DNA of 64,000 nt from Sphingomonas sp. Root710 (GTDB lineage: Bacteria > Pseudomonadota > Alphaproteobacteria > Sphingomonadales > Sphingomonadaceae), in contig NZ_LMIB01000017.1 of assembly GCF_001429065.1 (NCBI RefSeq), positions 41,074 through 105,073 on the forward strand, given 5' to 3'. Shown here piece after piece: positions 18,142-26,256 of this stretch. Position numbers and translations under genes: made by a program. Below the pieces are notes generated by a model. It was not told where the DNA came from. It saw nothing but the letters and a program-made list of their open reading frames with translations, and made no database searches. How positions within the stretch are numbered: the stretch's first letter is position 1; every line of letters begins with the position of its first letter.

Positions 18142-19572
18142 ATGATCATTCAGCCCGCAGACCCCCGCCATTTCCTTTATCGCGACGCGCTTGACCCGGA
18201 CGCCGCGCTGCGCCTCACAGCGCAGACGCTCAAGGGGTGCGACGATGGCGAACTCTATCTGCAATATCTGACGTCGGAGAGCTTCGGCTTCGACGATGGG
18301 CGTCTCAAGACTGCCGACTATACGACGCAGGCAGGCTTCGGGCTGCGCGGCGTGTCGGGGGAGACGACCGCCTTCGCCCATGCCAATGAGCTGAGCGAGG
18401 CCGCGATCCTCCGCGCGGGCGAGACGATGACCCTCCTCGATCCGGCCAAGGGCAGCCGCGCCCCCGCCCCTCGCCGTACCAACAGCAAGCTTTACACCGG
18501 CGACGATCCGCTCGGCCTGATCCCCTTCGCGAAGAAGGTCGCGCTGTGCCAGGAGATCGACGCCGCCGCCCGCGCCCGCGATCCGCGCGTGCAGCAGGTC
18601 TCGGTCGGCCTGTCGGGATCGTGGAGCGTGGTCGAGATCGTCCGCCCCGACGGCTTCACCGCCTTCGACGTCCGCCCGCTCGTTCGCCTCAACGTCTCGG
18701 TGGTGGTCGAACAGAATGGCCGGCGCGAGACCGGCTTCTTCGGCATGGGCGGCCGCTATCTCTACGACCGGCTGTTCGAACCCGCGCAGTGGAACCGCGC
18801 GATCGACGAGGCGCTCCACCAGGCGATCGTCAATCTCGATGCGGTCGCGGCACCTGCGGGCGAGATGACCGTGGTGTGCGGCCCCGGCTGGCCCGGGGTG
18901 CTGCTGCATGAGGCGATCGGCCATGGCCTCGAAGGTGATTTCAACCGCAAGGGCACCTCGGCCTTTTCCGGCCGGATCGGCGAGCGGGTCGCCGCCCCCG
19001 GCGTTACCGTGGTCGATGACGGATCGATCGCCGACCGGCGCGGATCGCTGACCATCGATGACGAGGGCACGCCGACCCAGTGCAACGTCCTGATCGAGGA
19101 CGGCATCCTCAAGGGCTATATCCACGACCGGCTCAATGCGCGGCTGATGGGGGTTGAGCCCACCGGCAACGGCCGCCGCGAAAGCTATGCCCATGCACCG
19201 ATGCCGCGCATGACCAACACCTTCATGTATGGCGGCAATGACGATCCCGAAGAGATCATCTCCCGGGCGAAGAACGGCATCTATGCCAAGAGCTTTGGCG
19301 GCGGACAGGTCGACATCACCAGCGGCAAGTTCGTCTTCTCCTGCACCGAGGCGTACAAGATCGAGAACGGCAAACTGACGGTGCCGATCAAGGGCGCGAC
19401 CCTGATCGGCGACGGTCCCTCGGTCCTCACCAAGGTCACCGCGATCGGCAACGACATGGCGCTCGACGAAGGCGTCGGCATCTGCGGCAAGGGCGGCCAG
19501 TCGGTCCCTGCCGGGGTCGGCCAGCCCACGGTAATGATCTCCGCGCTGACGGTGGGCGGGACCGCGGCGTAA
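18142..19572 (+). CDS. tldD: Metalloprotease TldD
   Basis: This is a 476-residue member of the TldD/PmbA (U62) family. With TldE (PmbA) it degrades unfolded peptides or processes modified peptides. The metal-binding HEAIGHGLEGDF motif lies near residue 255-266, and the C-terminal region carries GVGICGKGGQSVPAGVGQPT, typical of TldD. Length is normal. Its partner pmbA is not in this window. A palindromic repeat follows the gene. Confidence 0.95.
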   Translation: MIIQPADPRHFLYRDALDPDAALRLTAQTLKGCDDGELYLQYLTSESFGFDDGRLKTADYTTQAGFGLRGVSGETTAFAHANELSEAAILRAGETMTLLDPAKGSRAPAPRRTNSKLYTGDDPLGLIPFAKKVALCQEIDAAARARDPRVQQVSVGLSGSWSVVEIVRPDGFTAFDVRPLVRLNVSVVVEQNGRRETGFFGMGGRYLYDRLFEPAQWNRAIDEALHQAIVNLDAVAAPAGEMTVVCGPGWPGVLLHEAIGHGLEGDFNRKGTSAFSGRIGERVAAPGVTVVDDGSIADRRGSLTIDDEGTPTQCNVLIEDGILKGYIHDRLNARLMGVEPTGNGRRESYAHAPMPRMTNTFMYGGNDDPEEIISRAKNGIYAKSFGGGQVDITSGKFVFSCTEAYKIENGKLTVPIKGATLIGDGPSVLTKVTAIGNDMALDEGVGICGKGGQSVPAGVGQPTVMISALTVGGTAA

Positions 19573-19593
19573 ACGACCATGATAGGTCTCCCC

Positions 19594-19692
19594 GCTCATC
19601 TTGAGGAGCCACTGAGCTTGTCGAAGTGGCGTCTCGAAGGGTCCTTCGAAACTGAGCCTTCGCCTTCGCTCGGTTTCCTCCTCAGGATGAGC
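19594..19692. repeat. Palindromic intergenic repeat (second family)
   Basis: The outer arms GCTCATCTTGAGGAG (19594-19608) and CTCCTCAGGATGAGC (19678-19692) are inverted copies with one mismatch. The centre holds further GTCGAAG / CTTCGA-type short inverted blocks (CCACTGAGCTTGTCGAAGTGG). The layout is that of a repetitive extragenic palindrome, a type I recall as common in sphingomonad genomes. It lies between tldD and the patatin gene and is not coding. Confidence 0.75.
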
Positions 19693-19739
19693 GGCTATGG
19701 TGTGAGAGCGAAGTCTCTCGGAGCGGGACCAGAAACGCG

Positions 19740-20567
19740 ATGCCCATTGCCGTAGCGCTCGGTGGCGGTGCCGCGCTCGGCTGGGCGCATATCGGCGTCT
19801 TGCGCGAATTGCAGGAAGAGGGGGTCGCCGTCCGGGCGGCGGCGGGCACCTCGATCGGGGCGCTCGCGGCGGTCTGCCTCGCCGCCAACCGGCTCGACCA
19901 GCTCGAGAAGATCGCGCGGTCGGCCAACTGGCTGCGCGTGCTGTCTTATCTCGATTTTCATCTGCGGCCCGGCGCGATGCTGGGCGGGCGCGGCATATTG
20001 CGTGACCTCAACATCCATCTCGGCGACCTCCAGTTCCGCGACCTGTGGATTCCCTGCGCGGTGGTCGCGACCGACCTCGTCACCGGCAAGCCGGTCGTGA
20101 TCGACCATGGCCCGATCAGTTCGGCGGTGATGGCGTCGATCGCGATCCCCGGCCTGTTCCGCCCGGTGCAATATGATGGGCATTTCATGGTCGACGGCGG
20201 GGTGGTGATGCCGGTGCCGGTCGCGGCGGCACGGCAGATCGCCCCCAAGCTGCCGGTGCTCTCGATCAACCTGCAGGGCGACTATCATGGCCGCCGCGTC
20301 GCCACCGCGATCCGCAACGCACCGAAGCGGTCGCACAATTCGATGGCGGTGGTCCGCGCGTCGACGATGCTGTTGATGGCCGAGCTTGCCCGTCATTCGC
20401 TCGCACTCGATCCGCCCGACCTGGGGCTGACCCTGCCGGTCGGTCATATCGAGATCCACGATTTCACCAAGGCCGACGAGCTGATCGCGATCGGCCGCCG
20501 CTCGGTACGGGAGAACATCGACGATATTCGCGCGTTGGTGGGGAAGGCCCCGCGAAAGGTTCGTTGA
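19740..20567 (+). CDS. Patatin-like phospholipase
   Basis: This is a 275-residue serine hydrolase of the RssA/patatin type. The oxyanion loop is LGGGAALGWAHIGVL (residues 7-21), the nucleophile elbow is GTSIG (Ser at about 38) and the catalytic dyad Asp is in MVDGGVVMPVPV (about 152). No signal peptide or membrane segment is seen, so it is probably cytoplasmic. Substrate could be phospholipid or lysophospholipid. It overlaps the DUF924 gene by four bases. Confidence 0.88.
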   Translation: MPIAVALGGGAALGWAHIGVLRELQEEGVAVRAAAGTSIGALAAVCLAANRLDQLEKIARSANWLRVLSYLDFHLRPGAMLGGRGILRDLNIHLGDLQFRDLWIPCAVVATDLVTGKPVVIDHGPISSAVMASIAIPGLFRPVQYDGHFMVDGGVVMPVPVAAARQIAPKLPVLSINLQGDYHGRRVATAIRNAPKRSHNSMAVVRASTMLLMAELARHSLALDPPDLGLTLPVGHIEIHDFTKADELIAIGRRSVRENIDDIRALVGKAPRKVR

Positions 20568-21118
20568 TGACTCCCTCCGACGAAGGCACCGCCGATATCC
20601 TCGGCTTCTGGTTCGACGAGATCGGCCCCGACCGCTGGTGGACCCGTTCAGAAGCAACCGATGCGGCGATCATCGAGCGCTTCCAGCCGCTGTGGGAGGA
20701 ATGGCGCAGCCGCGTGCCGGAAAGTTTCCTCGGCTCGGCGGAGGAGGCGGTGGCGGGGGTGATCCTGTTCGATCAATTCCCGCGCAACATGTTCCGCGGA
20801 CATGCCGACGCCTTCTCGACCGATCCGCTCGCGCTTGCCATCGCCAGGGGCGCGCTCGACCGCGGCCTTGAGGCCGACATGACCGCCGATCAACTCAGCT
20901 TCCTCTATATGCCGTTCCAGCACAGCGAGGTGCTGGCCGATCAGCAGCGCTCGCTCGCGCTGTTCACGGCGCTCGGTAACGCCAATTCGCTGGGCTTCGC
21001 GCGCAAGCATCATGACATGATCGCGCAATATGGGCGGTTCCCCGCGCGTAATGCCGCGCTTGGCCGCGCTGACCGCCCCGGCGAGGCCGCTGCCATCGAA
21101 ATGAGCAAGGGCTGGTAG
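20564..21118 (+). CDS. DUF924 family protein
   Basis: This is a 184-residue protein of the DUF924 family, helical and related in fold to TPR-like proteins. The recognisable blocks are ILGFWFDEIGPDRWW at the N terminus, ILFDQFPRNMFRG (about 65-78), YMPFQHSE (about 115) and the C-terminal ARKHHDMIAQYGRFPARNAALGR. Function is unknown. Its ATG overlaps the patatin stop (ATGA), suggesting coupled expression. A hairpin terminator follows directly. Confidence 0.9.
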   Translation: MMTPSDEGTADILGFWFDEIGPDRWWTRSEATDAAIIERFQPLWEEWRSRVPESFLGSAEEAVAGVILFDQFPRNMFRGHADAFSTDPLALAIARGALDRGLEADMTADQLSFLYMPFQHSEVLADQQRSLALFTALGNANSLGFARKHHDMIAQYGRFPARNAALGRADRPGEAAAIEMSKGW

Positions 21119-21124
21119 CAACCG

Positions 21125-21145
21125 CCTGCCCAAAAAACGGGCAGG
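21125..21145 (+). terminator. Hairpin terminator after the DUF924 gene
   Basis: A perfect seven-base stem, CCTGCCC / GGGCAGG, has the loop AAAAAAC and starts six bases after the stop. The following bases (GCTTAACTTTTAATC) contain a weak T-rich tract, so termination may be partial. Confidence 0.6.
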
Positions 21146-21236
21146 GCTTAACTTTTAATCAAAGCGCCCCGAGTCGTTTTGCCCGCTTTTTAGCGCCTCC
21201 GAAATTTAAGCCTGTGAATCCAAGCGGTCACGGAAT

Positions 21237-21251
21237 TGGCACGCTTATTGC
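21237..21251 (+). promoter_or_regulatory. Sigma-54 promoter of glnK-amtB
   Basis: The sequence TGGCAC-GCTTA-TTGC matches the sigma-54 consensus (TGGCAC, N5, TTGC) at every key position, with the invariant GG and GC correctly spaced. It lies 33 bases before the glnK start. Nitrogen-limited expression through NtrC would be expected. I did not identify clear NtrC sites upstream. Confidence 0.88.
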
Positions 21252-21284
21252 GATGCACAATCGGGCTTAAAAGAGGGAGGCAGA

Positions 21285-21623
21285 ATGAAACTCGTCATTG
21301 CCATCATCAAGCCGTTCAAGCTGGACGAAGTGCGCGAAGCACTGTCCGGCCTGGGTGTGCAGGGCATGACCGTTACCGAGGTCAAGGGCTTCGGGCGGCA
21401 GAAGGGCCAGACGGAAATCTACCGTGGGGCCGAGTACAGCACCAACATGGTTCCGAAGATCAAGGTCGAGGTGGCCACCACCGACGATCTGGCGGGCCGG
21501 GTCGTCGAGGCGATCCAGCAGTCGGCCAACACCGGCGCGATCGGCGACGGCAAGATCTTCGTCCTCGACGTCGCGCAGGCGGTGCGGATCCGCACCGGCG
21601 AGACCGACGACGTCGCGCTCTGA
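21285..21623 (+). CDS. glnK: Nitrogen regulatory protein P-II (GlnK type)
   Basis: This 112-residue P-II protein senses 2-oxoglutarate, ATP and ADP and controls the neighbouring ammonium channel. It begins MKLVIAIIKPFKLDEVREAL, and the T-loop GFGRQKGQTEIYRGAEYSTNMVPK carries the uridylylation tyrosine (Y51). The C-terminal signature GKIFVLDVAQAVRIRTGETD is intact. The ribosome site GGGAGG is seven bases upstream. Linkage to amtB and the sigma-54 promoter favour GlnK over GlnB. Confidence 0.95.
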   Translation: MKLVIAIIKPFKLDEVREALSGLGVQGMTVTEVKGFGRQKGQTEIYRGAEYSTNMVPKIKVEVATTDDLAGRVVEAIQQSANTGAIGDGKIFVLDVAQAVRIRTGETDDVAL

Positions 21624-21637
21624 TAGAAGGGGGAAAC

Positions 21638-23059
21638 ATGAAGCTTTACAATAAGCTGGCAACGGGCCTCGGCACGCTTGCCCTCACCGCGCTGGTCGCG
21701 GCGCCCGCCTGGGCGCAGGATCTCGTCAAGGCCCCTGACGCGGCGGCGCAGGCCGGCATGGTCAACAAGGGCGACACCACCTGGATGCTCGTCTCGGCCG
21801 CGCTGGTCCTGATGATGTCGGTTCCCGCCCTCGCGCTGTTCTACGGCGGTCTCGTCCGCACCAAGAACATGCTGTCGGTGCTCATGCAGGTGCTCGCGAT
21901 CGTCTCGATCGCCGCGCTGGTCTGGGTCGGCTGGGGCTATTCGATGGCCTTCACCTCGGGTGGCGACAACCACTTCTTCGGCGGTTTCTCGAAGGCATTC
22001 CTCGCGGGCGTCAACGCATCGACCTATGCCGCGACCTTCTCGAACAACGTCTACATTCCGGAATATGCCTTCGTGGTGTTCCAGATGACCTTCGCCTGCA
22101 TCACGCCGGCGCTGATCGTCGGCGCCTTCGCGGAGCGCGTCAAATTCTGGCCGCTGATGCTGTTCGTCGTGCTGTGGCTGACCATCGTCTATTTCCCGAT
22201 GGCGCACATGGTGTGGTACTGGGCGGGCCCGGACTTCCTGTCCGACACCCCGAGCGACGCCGGTCTGCTCTACAGCTGGGGCGCGCTCGACTTCGCGGGC
22301 GGCACTGTCGTTCACATCAACGCGGGTATCGCTGGCCTCGCCGGCTGTCTCGTCCTCGGCAAGCGCACCGGCTACAAGAAAGAGCCGATGCCGCCGCACT
22401 CGCTGACCATGACCATGATCGGCGCCTCGCTGCTGTGGATCGGCTGGTTCGGTTTCAACGCTGGTTCGAACCTCGAATCCAACGGCGTGACCGCGGTCGC
22501 CTTCATCAACACCTTCGTCGCCACCGCCGCTGCGGCGCTGGCCTGGGCCCTGGTCGAACAGTTCGTTCATGGCAAGCCGTCGCTCCTGGGTGCGGCGTCG
22601 GGCGCCGTCACCGGCCTCGTCGCGATCACCCCGGCGGCTGGTTTCGCCGCTCCGGTCACCTCGATCATCCTCGGCGCAGTCGCCACGGTCGTCTGCTTCT
22701 TCTTCGTCACCACGGTGAAGAACAAGCTCGGCTATGACGATACGCTCGACGTGTTCGGCATCCACTGCGTCGGCGGCATCATCGGCGCGATCGGCACCGG
22801 CATCGTCGCCGATCCGGCGCTCGGTGGTCAGGGCTGGTTCGACTATACCGTCTTCCCGGCGGTCGCGGGCACCTACGACATGGCCGGTCAGGTCATCACC
22901 CAGCTCAAGGCCGTCGGCCTCACGCTTGTGCTGTCGGGCGGTGTCTCGGCGATCCTCTTCTTCGTCATCGACAAGACCATCGGTCTGCGTCCTTCGGTCG
23001 AAGTCGAGCTCGAGGGTCTCGACCTCGCCGAGCATGGCGAGCGCGCCTACAACTACTGA
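21638..23059 (+). CDS. amtB: Ammonium transporter
   Basis: This is a 473-residue Amt family channel with an N-terminal signal-like segment ending AAPAWAQ (about residue 27) and eleven further hydrophobic helices. Conserved elements include ALFYGGLVRTKNMLS, FQMTFACITPALIVGAFAERVKF, the DFAGGTVVHINAGIAGLAG block with a pore histidine, and FGIHCVGGIIGAIGTG with the second. The gene starts 14 bases after glnK behind a GGGGGA ribosome site. GlnK is expected to plug the channel when nitrogen is sufficient. Confidence 0.97.
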   Translation: MKLYNKLATGLGTLALTALVAAPAWAQDLVKAPDAAAQAGMVNKGDTTWMLVSAALVLMMSVPALALFYGGLVRTKNMLSVLMQVLAIVSIAALVWVGWGYSMAFTSGGDNHFFGGFSKAFLAGVNASTYAATFSNNVYIPEYAFVVFQMTFACITPALIVGAFAERVKFWPLMLFVVLWLTIVYFPMAHMVWYWAGPDFLSDTPSDAGLLYSWGALDFAGGTVVHINAGIAGLAGCLVLGKRTGYKKEPMPPHSLTMTMIGASLLWIGWFGFNAGSNLESNGVTAVAFINTFVATAAAALAWALVEQFVHGKPSLLGAASGAVTGLVAITPAAGFAAPVTSIILGAVATVVCFFFVTTVKNKLGYDDTLDVFGIHCVGGIIGAIGTGIVADPALGGQGWFDYTVFPAVAGTYDMAGQVITQLKAVGLTLVLSGGVSAILFFVIDKTIGLRPSVEVELEGLDLAEHGERAYNY

Positions 23060-23121
23060 TTTCGAATTGGGGCTGTCCCGCAAGGGGCGGCCCCTCACCG
23101 CGTTCCTCCTGCGAACGCACT

Positions 23122-23154
23122 GGGCCGGTGGGGCAACCCATCGGCCCTTTTTTT
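23122..23154 (+). terminator. Rho-independent terminator of glnK-amtB
   Basis: The stem GGGCCGGTGGG / CCCATCGGCCC (one G-T pair, loop GCAA) is followed directly by seven T. Two further stem-loops precede it, at 23069-23094 and 23100-23118. Confidence 0.93.
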
Positions 23155-23182
23155 GTTATGTGATCGGATGCAAAGGCAGAAG

Positions 23183-23878
23183 ATGATCACCGTCGCCAGC
23201 TACAATATAAGAAAAGGTCTAGGCACCGATCGCCGACGCCGGCCCGACCGCATCCTGGAGGTGCTGCACGAAGTACAGGCCGACATCGTCGCGCTGCAGG
23301 AGGCCGATCGCCGCTTCGGCGCGCGGCAGAGCGCCTTGCCCACCGAATTGATCAAGCAGGGCGAATATCGCGCGGTGCCGTTCGACATACGGCCGGGCGG
23401 GATCGGCTGGCACGGCAACGCCATCTTGATCCGGCAATCGGTCGAGATCGCCGATTATGAGCCGATCAGCCTGCCGACGCTCGAGCCGCGCGGCGCGGTG
23501 ATGGCCGAACTGCACGTCGCCGGGCAGGAGCTGCGCGTCGTCGGCATGCATCTCGACCTGTCGGGACTGTGGCGCCGGCGGCAGGTGCGCGCGATCATCG
23601 AGCATATACGCCGCCGCAGGCGACGTATGCCGACTGTGATGATGGGCGACCTCAACGAATGGTCATTGCACGGCGGCTGCATCCGCGAGTTCGCCGACGG
23701 CCACCATATCGCCCCGACCGGGCGAAGCTATCACAGCCGGCGGCCTGTCGGCTGCCTCGACCGGATCATCCTGACGCCCGACCTCCATGTCGTCGCCAGC
23801 GGCGTCCATGTCAGCGACCGGGCGCGGCTGGCCTCGGATCACCTGCCGGTCTGGGCGAAGGTGAACTGGGTATCCTAG
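23183..23878 (+). CDS. Endonuclease/exonuclease/phosphatase family protein
   Basis: This is a 231-residue enzyme of the EEP superfamily. The catalytic blocks are visible: SYNIRKG near the N terminus, IVALQEAD (the metal-binding Glu, about residue 40), GMHLDLSG, MMGDLNEW (the Asp-x-Asn pair, about 158) and the C-terminal SDHLPVWAKV (Asp-His). The family includes nucleases and sugar- or lipid-phosphatases; the substrate cannot be set. The start MITVASYNIR was preferred because the longer frames reach into the amtB terminator. A palindromic repeat begins three bases after the stop. Confidence 0.87.
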   Translation: MITVASYNIRKGLGTDRRRRPDRILEVLHEVQADIVALQEADRRFGARQSALPTELIKQGEYRAVPFDIRPGGIGWHGNAILIRQSVEIADYEPISLPTLEPRGAVMAELHVAGQELRVVGMHLDLSGLWRRRQVRAIIEHIRRRRRRMPTVMMGDLNEWSLHGGCIREFADGHHIAPTGRSYHSRRPVGCLDRIILTPDLHVVASGVHVSDRARLASDHLPVWAKVNWVS

Positions 23879-23880
23879 TC

Positions 23881-23993
23881 CCCCTCCCTGCCAAGGGACG
23901 GGTTAGGGGTGGGTCAGGCGAGATGCAGTGGCGAACCGGTCTGCCAACCAGGAGGCGTAACCCGCCCCCGGCCCCTCCCTTGGCAGGGAGGGG
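23881..23993. repeat. Long palindromic repeat (family shared with 6601-6707)
   Basis: The ends form a perfect 18-base inverted repeat (CCCCTCCCTGCCAAGGGA at 23881-23898, against 23976-23993). The conserved inner flanks GGTTAGGGGTGGG and CCCGCCCCCGGCCCC match the copy at 6601. The arm core differs from that copy on both sides in a way that keeps pairing. It fills the gap between two convergent genes and might act as a transcription barrier. Confidence 0.85.
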
Positions 23994-23999
23994 AGAAAA

Positions 24000-24416
24000 T
24001 CAGCGCGGCCCCAGCAGCGCCTTGATCGGTGAAATGTCGTATCCCGCATTGCCCGCCTTGCGCGCCAGTTCGTCAGCGTCTTCGCCGGCCGCGCCCTTGG
24101 CGAGCGCCCAGCAGAAGGTCGACCGGGTGCCCGAGCGGCAATAAGCGAGGACCGGCCCTTCGGCGCTGTCGAGCGCCTTCTGCATCGCCTCGACCTGGTT
24201 CATCGAAAAGCCGCCATGGGTGATCGGGATCGCGACATAGGCGAGGCCCGCCGCGCGCGCGGCTTCGCGGATTTCGTCGCCGCTCGGCTGGCCCGGCTCT
24301 TCCTGGTCGGGGCGATTGTTGATGATCATCGTGAAGCCCTGCGCCGCGGCGGCGGCGACATCGGCAGTGTCGATCTGCGCGGCGACCGAGATGCTGTCGT
24401 CGATCTTGCGGAACAT
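24000..24416 (-). CDS. TIGR01244/BLH family phosphatase-like protein
   Basis: This is a 138-residue protein of the DUF442/TIGR01244 group, with a dual-specificity-phosphatase-like fold. The active-site loop is VLAYCRSGTRS (Cys near residue 95), and FRKIDDSISVAAQ and GFTMIINNRPDQEEPGQPS are typical. In some bacteria this domain is fused to a persulfide dioxygenase-type hydrolase and works in sulfide metabolism; here it stands alone. The start is set by GGGAGG upstream of the ATG at 24416. It follows recQ on the same strand after 16 bases. Confidence 0.88.
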   Translation of the reverse strand: MFRKIDDSISVAAQIDTADVAAAAAQGFTMIINNRPDQEEPGQPSGDEIREAARAAGLAYVAIPITHGGFSMNQVEAMQKALDSAEGPVLAYCRSGTRSTFCWALAKGAAGEDADELARKAGNAGYDISPIKALLGPR

Positions 24417-24432
24417 GGGCTTCCTCCCTTCC

Positions 24433-26202
24433 TCAGGCACGATGCTCGCTGATGGCGGCGACGAACGCGTCGCCATAGGTTTCGAGCTTCTTCGCCCCTA
24501 CGCCCGAAATCTGCGCAAGGCCACCCAGCGAATCCGGCTTCACCGCTGCCATCTCGCGCAGGGTCGCGTCGGTGAAGACGACATAGGGCGGCACCCCCTG
24601 CGCCTTGGCGAGATCGCGGCGCAGGCCGCGCAGCACGTCGAACAGCGGATCGTGCGGATAGTCCGCTGCGCCTGCCTTGCCCTTGCGCCGCCGCGCGCGT
24701 TCGGGCGGCAGGACGAGGTGGAGCGGCTCCTCGCCCTTCAATATTGCCTTCGCTGCGGGGCCGAAGGACAAGCCGCCATAATCGTCGGCGCGTAGCGCAT
24801 CGCGGGCGAGGAGCGCGCGGGCGACCGGCTTGATCAGCTTTTGCTCGCCCTCGTCGGCGATTCCGAACACCGACAGGCGATGATGGCCAAGGCCGAGGAT
24901 CTTGTCGGTCTCACGCCCGGCCAGCACGTCGGACAGATGGGTGACACCATAGCGCATCTCGGTGCGGAAGGCGGCGGAGAGCAGCTTCTGCGCGACCACG
25001 CTCGCGTCGACGCCGGTCGGCGGGTTCAGGCAATTGTCGCAATTGCCGCAGGCGGGCGGCGGATTCTCGCCGAAATGCTTCAGCAGGATCGCGCGGCGGC
25101 ACCCCGGCGCTTCGACCAGCATCGCCATCGCGTTGAGGCGCTGGCGCTCGCCCGACCGGCGGCTTTCCTCGACATCGGTCTCGATCCGGCGGCGGGCGCG
25201 GGCGAAATCCTCCGCGCCCCAGAACAGCTGGGTCACCGCCGGCTCGCCGTCGCGGCCCGCACGGCCGGTCTCCTGATAATAGGCCTCGATCGATTTCGGG
25301 AGCCCCGCATGCGCGACGAAGCGTACGTCGGGCTTGTCGATCCCCATGCCGAAGGCGACCGTCGCCACCATCACCATGTCCTCGGAGGAGACGAACGCCT
25401 TCTGGTTGGCCGCGCGGATCGATGGATCGAGCCCGGCATGATAGGCTCGCGTCGGGCGGCCCGATGCGCCCAGCTGGGCGGCGAGCTTCTCGGTCGCGTC
25501 GCGGGTCGGCGCATAGATGATGCCCGGCCCTGGATTTTCGTCGAGCAGCTGGGCGAGCTGCCGCCCGACGCCGTCGCGCGGGTTGATGCCGTAGCGCAAA
25601 TTGGCGCGGTCGAACCCGGCGAGGATCAGTCCTTCGGGTTCGATGCCGAGCTGCGCCAATATGTCGTCGCGGGTGTGCCGGTCGGCGGTTGCGGTCAGTG
25701 CGAGGCGCGGCACGTCGGGGCGCTGGTCGAGCAGGCCGCGCAGCAGACGGTAGTCGGGGCGGAAGTCATGTCCCCATTCGGACACGCAATGCGCCTCGTC
25801 GATCGCGATCAACGCGAGCGGGATCTGGCTGATCAGGCGGCGGAAGCTGTCGGTCGAGGCGCGCTCGGGCGCGACATAGAGCAGGTCGAGTGCGCCCTGG
25901 CGCAGCCGGTCGATCGTCTCGTCGCGATTGTCGTCGGCGGAAGTCAGCGCCGCGGCACGGATGCCCGCCGCCTCGGCGGACCGCACCTGATCATGCATCA
26001 GCGCGATCAGCGGCGATATCACCAGCCCGGTGCCGTCGCGGCACAGCGCCGGAATCTGGTAGGTCAGTGACTTGCCCGCACCGGTCGGCATCACCGCGAG
26101 GCTATTTTGCCCCGCCATCACCCGGTCGATGACGTCCTGCTGCCGTCCCCGGAACTGGGCATAGCCGAAGGTCCGCTGCAGGGCTTCCAAAGGGGTGGGC
26201 AT
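24433..26202 (-). CDS. recQ: ATP-dependent DNA helicase RecQ
   Basis: This 589-residue helicase unwinds DNA in recombination repair. The SF2 motor has Walker A MPTGAGKSLTYQIPA (about residues 38-52), DEAH box IDEAHCVSEWGHDFRPDY (about 134-151) and the GRAGRDG motif VI. The RQC region has zinc-binding cysteines (CRRAILLKHFGE, CGNCDNC) near 350-375. The C terminus carries an HRDC domain (about 515-589). The family order and length are normal. Confidence 0.97.
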   Translation of the reverse strand: MPTPLEALQRTFGYAQFRGRQQDVIDRVMAGQNSLAVMPTGAGKSLTYQIPALCRDGTGLVISPLIALMHDQVRSAEAAGIRAAALTSADDNRDETIDRLRQGALDLLYVAPERASTDSFRRLISQIPLALIAIDEAHCVSEWGHDFRPDYRLLRGLLDQRPDVPRLALTATADRHTRDDILAQLGIEPEGLILAGFDRANLRYGINPRDGVGRQLAQLLDENPGPGIIYAPTRDATEKLAAQLGASGRPTRAYHAGLDPSIRAANQKAFVSSEDMVMVATVAFGMGIDKPDVRFVAHAGLPKSIEAYYQETGRAGRDGEPAVTQLFWGAEDFARARRRIETDVEESRRSGERQRLNAMAMLVEAPGCRRAILLKHFGENPPPACGNCDNCLNPPTGVDASVVAQKLLSAAFRTEMRYGVTHLSDVLAGRETDKILGLGHHRLSVFGIADEGEQKLIKPVARALLARDALRADDYGGLSFGPAAKAILKGEEPLHLVLPPERARRRKGKAGAADYPHDPLFDVLRGLRRDLAKAQGVPPYVVFTDATLREMAAVKPDSLGGLAQISGVGAKKLETYGDAFVAAISEHRA

Positions 26203-26256
26203 GGCCCGCTTCTAGCGGATGGCGGCAGGGTGTCGAGACTTCACTCGCTAATATCG

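Noticed and set aside
21132-21193. AAAAAACGGGCA and TGCCCGCTTTTTAG as a long-range inverted repeat upstream of glnK
   Set aside because: The first half is already paired in the local hairpin at 21125-21145, and the long loop makes the alternative pairing less likely.
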